Shown: piece after piece, positions 59,853 through 64,000 of the stretch
Layout of the letters: every line of letters begins with the position of its first letter
Numbering within the stretch: the stretch's first letter is position 1
DNA from: Puccinia triticina
Lineage: Eukaryota; Basidiomycota; Pucciniomycetes; Pucciniales; Pucciniaceae
NCBI RefSeq assembly: GCF_026914185.1
Contig: NC_070563.1
Location: 1,302,001-1,366,000, forward strand
Reading direction: 5' to 3'
Length of the DNA stretch: 64,000 nt
The notes under the pieces: model-generated
Databases searched by the model: none
Told to the model about the DNA's origin: nothing
Seen by the model: only the letters and a program-made list of their open reading frames with translations
Position numbers and translations under genes: made by a program

Positions 59853-61361
59853 TTAGAGACCTTGAGATTATCGGAGTGAAAAGGAGAGGAAAAAGAAGCT
59901 TGTGATCCTTACGTTTAGCCCGGAAAGTACCATCATCAAAGTGATGGAGTCTAATGTAGCCATCCTCACCACCGATAGCGTAACCTTTTCCTTCGGGGTG
60001 AACGGCGATTGAATTGCAAGGACCGAAACCACCCTTAATACGTGAGACCTCTTCCTCAAAGACTACATGCCACATCCGAATCTCGAAGTGCCCTTGACGA
60101 GCCGAAGTGGTCGTGACAGCCATCGCTTCCTGCCCACCACCCACAAGAAGATATGGCTTCCCAGGGATGAGCGCAGCACTGTTTAACGGTGTTTGGGGAT
60201 CCTGATAAGATTTGATAACTTCTAATGTTCGTGAATCGTATAGCTAAATTGAGTGACGGTATGAGTCAGATCCCAAAAAAATTTGCGATTGAATGGCACA
60301 ACCTTGTTAATCTTTGGGTCGAATGACTTACTCGGGCGCTTTTATCTTTGGAGCTTGTTAAAAAATAAGTGCGATCGGCGCTCATCTGCAGATCAGTGAT
60401 AAGGCCGATGTGGTTTTTTTCCTTCGATGCCACTTCTTCTCCAGTATTGACATCCCACAGAGCAACCTTTCCGTTCTCATGCCCGGTGATGAGGTGTTGA
60501 TCAAGAGGAGAGAATGCCACGACTTGAGCTTTTGAGCCGATCGGATTGAAGACCAGCAGAGGCTCGTCTGGTTCTGTTACATGTGATCAGATTGTCATGG
60601 TAATTCATGGGAGACAGGAAACGTAATTTGAACTGAGTCAGTGGCCGCGTGCAAAGGAAAGTAAGATAGAAGAGATGGCTTACGGGGGCCACCCTCACGA
60701 TTGATTTCAAATACACGAACAGCACCCTGGTGACCCATTCTTTGCTCGGTAACAAGCGCAATCTTGTTGTCGTCTTCACTCCACGCAACCCGTTTGACGG
60801 CGGTAGGAAACTCCCTTGAGAATGAAGGTATTGTTTAGTCCAGGGAAGCTTCCTCATGGTATGGCATTAAGCCTCTGTCAATTGATCTCACCAAGCCTTT
60901 AGACATTCTCCAGTAGAGACTTTCCACAGACGCATGGAGTTATCAGCCGATCCGGATACCATGAATTCGGATTTCGCTGAACATTTGCAACATAGTAAAA
61001 AATAAGGAGGGTTATGGGATCAGCATCGATACGCATTTTTATTAAGTCAGTTGTGAATGGTACCAAGACTGACAATCAACATCAACCGACCAGACTGTAC
61101 CGTTATGGCCATTGTAAGTTCCAAGTCGCTCGCCATTGTGCGTGAACCAGACATTGATGATGTGATCTTTTGAGCATGAAAAGAGCAGATCGCCCTCTCG
61201 GTTATATTTGACTTGGGTCTGATGCCGATAAGGATGGTGTGGTAAGACTGGTCAGCTTCCATGAGTGCGGATGGCTCGATTCGACCTTGATCGAGGGCAG
61301 GATAAGCAGCCCATTCGCTTACCAAAGACCTCTCGTGACCAGAAAGTAGAATCGGACGCAT
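59853..61361 (-). CDS. TIF34: Translation initiation factor eIF3 subunit i (WD40 protein)
   Basis: Seven exons: 61361-61323, 61218-61074, 60976-60892, 60814-60684, 60573-60332, 60243-59913 and 59860-59853. They give 326 residues, a normal length for eIF3i. The N-terminus [13 protein letters not shown] and the WD repeats are clear: [80 protein letters not shown] and [15 protein letters not shown]. The last exon carries only the final two codons and the stop. The seven-bladed propeller binds the eIF3b and eIF3g subunits in the cytoplasmic initiation complex. The gene name follows the yeast orthologue. Confidence 0.93.
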
Positions 61362-62187
61362 GCTTCAGCTCTGGGGTGCGGATCGACAAAAGGCGAAGTT
61401 GCGGGCCAAGTCCTTGGATGCAGGGTTGTCCTGATAGACTCAGCCGAAACCTAACCCAGCTTTTAACACGTCGCAGCTTGTGGGCGGGGGACACGGGGTT
61501 GGCCTATGTGCAATGTGTACCGGAGGGTGTCACGGGTCTTATAGTACCCGACTCAGTATGTACTCAGCCTGTCACACGGTCATAACTGTGCACGAGAGGT
61601 GTGACCACACCTCTTGTAAGTTCAAGTCTGTTGAGCTTCAAAAGTTGCACATGTTTCCAGTTACAACTTATTTACATTGTTTCATGCCGTTATACATATT
61701 CTATTCATATGGGATCAGGTATCTTGTATACACATAACACAAGACAGGTTGATAGTGCGGTATGTGAAAATCAATACCATAGCACTTACAAATAATAATG
61801 ATAAAACTGTTGAGCTTTCAATTTCTCTTCTCAAAATCTCTTCCACATATCCAATTCTAAAAAAAGAAAAGAAAAAATAGGAATCCTAACACTAGAAACT
61901 GAGAACTCAAAATATGAAGAAGAGGTTTGTAAAAGAGAATCACCAATGGTCTGGGATTGGATCAGATCCCCTCAGGCTCTAGCAGCCTGCAAGATGTTCC
62001 ACAATTTCAAACTGCTGATGACAGTGTGGTTGGATCACTTGCTGCTAATAGTAGAACCTAATGGCTGCTTGCTAGTTTTCACACTCAAATTCTCTGTCTG
62101 CTATTTTAGCTGGTCCACTGGAGGCAAAAAACCCTTCTGGGAAGATTTGGCTCCAAGTTTAACAACAAAAAGACTTTTTGAGATGAT
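61362..62187. other. Intergenic, nothing recognised
   Basis: It holds the eIF3i promoter and the tail of the next gene. A short palindrome, GGGTCTTATAGTACCC, lies near 61530. No gene is supported. Confidence 0.45.
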
Positions 62188-63705
62188 CTAATCAAGAAGA
62201 TGAAGACCTGATTTGATAAAATCAGCCAAGGATTTTAAAATAGTCTTGTATTGATGGGACTGATTTGTGTGATACAGGTTTTTCTTCAAAGCAACCTCTT
62301 CACACCCCAATCCAAAGAGTGTTATTGCAATATTATATCCATCATTCCTTGATGAACTTCCAAATTCATTCAATTTTACTGATAAATATTTTTGGGCAGC
62401 ACCAAACAGACTTTCTGGTGAAGGAGGTGTAAGTGGAAGTGGAAGTGTAACCCATCCAAAAACAGGCAAGCTCATGTCTGTTTGATGAAATAAAATACTT
62501 AGAAACCAATTAATCAATTCCTCTTTTGTGATTTCCATTGTTTCTCCTGACATTTTTTCTGCTATGCTATGGAGAATATAAAGTGAATCAATTGCTTGAG
62601 TTATCCTGAATTCAAGGGACCTGATTTTGTTAGACTTCATCATTGTTGCCCCTTCAATCCTTCTCAGTCCAATGAAAAACTCCTGATAGCTATGTTCAAG
62701 TTTAGTTTGGGAAACTGGAATGATTTCAATAGGCAAACCATTCAAGCTTATTTTTTCTTCATGACACAAATCAAACCGGCTTCTTGACATAAAACTATAG
62801 ACTTTTTCCTGGATATTCTTCTTGATTTCTGTTGGGATAACAGATCTCCCATGTTGAAGAGTTGCTTTGATATATTCCAAAATTACAGCTGGACTTTGAG
62901 AATTCAGAACTGTGAGAGGAAGAATTTCAATTCCAAATTTATTGAGGGTTATTTTACCTTTGAACTGTCTCCCATGAGATTGCTTTTTAATTTCATTGAT
63001 TTCAGCCATTGCATTCCAGTAAATCTCAGGGTGACTGGTAAGGTCTGGTAAACCTGGCTTGAAGGCTGATTTCATTCTATACCAGTAGAATAGTAATGAA
63101 AGTGAAAGCTCAGCTACATCATGGAATTTGAGGTGACCCCAGTCCCAGACATGCAAAACTCTAGAAATCTCTTTCTTGATGTTTGCAAATTTTTCTTCAA
63201 GCTTTTCTGCCATTTCCCAGGTTCCCTTGAACCAACCAAACAATGGTGGACCTTCTTGGGTTTCTTCAAAGTAAATGCTCCAAAACCATTTCACCAACTC
63301 TCCCAAATTGTTTCCAGGATGATTACCCAAAAGTAACTTTCCCACACCATATGAAACAGAAAGTCCATGGAGAAGTCCCAATGCTTCCAGAATTTCCAAA
63401 ATTTTAGATTTGAAACCATTTAATCCTCTTTCCCAGTTTCTTCTACTCTTTCTTAAATCTTTTGGTTGGATTATAAATTCAAAGTAGCCTGGCAGATGTG
63501 GATCAGACTGACTAGCTTGAATTAGATCAATTGGTAGGTTTCTTAATTCAATCTTCTTACAAATGTTGGTAAATTTCAATTTTTCATTAATTTTGTTCAG
63601 TTGATCTTCAAATTGAAGCAACAGTTTTTTCATGGTTGGTGAATTTTCAGTCCTTCCACGTGATGCATTTACCCAGAGAAGAAGTTGATCCCATTTTTCA
63701 TCCAA
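62188..63705 (-). CDS. Unrecognised 505-residue protein with an internal duplication
   Basis: One intact exon from ATG at 63705 to the stop at 62188. No known domain, signal peptide or membrane span. The protein is helical, Lys/Glu/Leu/Ile-rich and almost without Cys. It contains a duplicated module. NLPIDLIQASQ (about residue 56) matches GLPIEIIPVSQ (about 323). LVKWFWSIYFEETQEGPPLF (about 135) matches LINWFLSILFHQTDMSLPVF (about 410). A weaker third start, FGIEILPLTV, is at about 257. The gene is much more AT-rich than its neighbours. It could be a lineage-specific gene family or part of an unrecognised element. The long open frame argues that it is, or recently was, expressed. Confidence 0.6.
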   Translation of the reverse strand: MDEKWDQLLLWVNASRGRTENSPTMKKLLLQFEDQLNKINEKLKFTNICKKIELRNLPIDLIQASQSDPHLPGYFEFIIQPKDLRKSRRNWERGLNGFKSKILEILEALGLLHGLSVSYGVGKLLLGNHPGNNLGELVKWFWSIYFEETQEGPPLFGWFKGTWEMAEKLEEKFANIKKEISRVLHVWDWGHLKFHDVAELSLSLLFYWYRMKSAFKPGLPDLTSHPEIYWNAMAEINEIKKQSHGRQFKGKITLNKFGIEILPLTVLNSQSPAVILEYIKATLQHGRSVIPTEIKKNIQEKVYSFMSRSRFDLCHEEKISLNGLPIEIIPVSQTKLEHSYQEFFIGLRRIEGATMMKSNKIRSLEFRITQAIDSLYILHSIAEKMSGETMEITKEELINWFLSILFHQTDMSLPVFGWVTLPLPLTPPSPESLFGAAQKYLSVKLNEFGSSSRNDGYNIAITLFGLGCEEVALKKNLYHTNQSHQYKTILKSLADFIKSGLHLLD

Positions 63706-63873
63706 CTTGAAAATTTTAAAGTCCCCCGGTATATTTATTGCCCGCTGGGGCCCATTGTAAAGGCTCAGTCAAGCCTTTCACTGAGTACTACTATTCTCAG
63801 TGTAGTCCGTATACAAGACCAATATGTCTCGGAGAGAACCTGAATTCTAGGACCAACAATTATATTGCAAATG

Positions 63874-63997
63874 CTAGCTCAGTAGAAAGAGTCAGTCGTG
63901 GTTCTCTCCTCTATGTACAATTGGGAATGGTGAAAGATAGAAATGAAAGGTGATGGAGCTTACCTAGCTCAGTAGAAAGAGTCAGTCGTGGTTCTCT
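63874..63997. repeat. 34-bp direct repeat at the window edge
   Basis: CTAGCTCAGTAGAAAGAGTC and the following 14 bases are identical at 63874-63907 and 63964-63997. The second copy ends almost at the window border, so a longer array may continue. Confidence 0.85.
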
Positions 63998-64000
63998 ACT

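Noticed and set aside
62596..63336. Plus-strand frames opposite the 505-residue protein
   Set aside because: Short shadows of the long minus-strand frame.

Overview
The window is nuclear DNA from a filamentous basidiomycete, most likely a rust fungus (Pucciniales). Genes are broken by many short GT-AG introns, mostly 60-120 bp. The conserved proteins look basidiomycete, and the retroelement and transposase proteins resemble families I know from rust genomes. Genus and species cannot be fixed from the sequence alone. Most exon boundaries below were worked out by hand from splice sites, reading phase and family similarity. For every multi-exon gene reported with a full exon list, the exon lengths add up to an open frame, apart from the in-frame stops noted.

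Layout. 1-4.6 kb: remains of a tyrosine-recombinase retroelement, with a spliced gag-like ORF1 and a recombinase but no recognisable reverse transcriptase. 4.6-7.9 kb: a young LTR retrotransposon with 367-bp LTRs, an AGTAT target duplication and only a gag gene. 8.1-10.2 kb: VPS17 (retromer). 10.4-18.6 kb: gene-poor, with inverted repeats, a ruined Ty1/copia element and satellites. 18.7-24.7 kb (minus): MON2, 10 exons. 25.9-26.4 kb: a hAT-like MITE. 27.4 kb: a 31-residue metallothionein-like gene. 29.2-30.8 kb: an acidic calmodulin-fold-like protein with GGF repeats. 32.9-40.5 kb: a complete-looking 7.6-kb CACTA transposon with two divergent multi-exon genes that carry in-frame TGA codons. 40.5-45.4 kb: MITEs of several superfamilies around a SARAF gene. 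46-64 kb: the gene-dense part, holding a small secreted protein, a GMC oxidoreductase, tubulin cofactor D, a YeeE/YedE-type transporter, the mitochondrial inner-membrane protease IMP1, eIF3i and an unrecognised 505-residue protein with an internal duplication.

The host genes are ordinary housekeeping functions: retromer and Golgi/endosome traffic (VPS17, MON2), tubulin folding, translation initiation, mitochondrial protein maturation and ER calcium control. They show no operon-like link. The mobile DNA is the most distinctive part. At least five insertions keep target-site duplications, of 5 bp (LTR), 8 bp (hAT-like), 2 bp TA (CACTA and Tc1/mariner-like) and 3 bp TTA (PIF/Harbinger-like). Several others are foldback or hairpin elements. 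The best candidates for something undescribed are the two-gene CACTA element, a foldback element whose two ends carry hairpins of the same shape but different sequence, and the lineage-specific duplicated protein at 62-64 kb.
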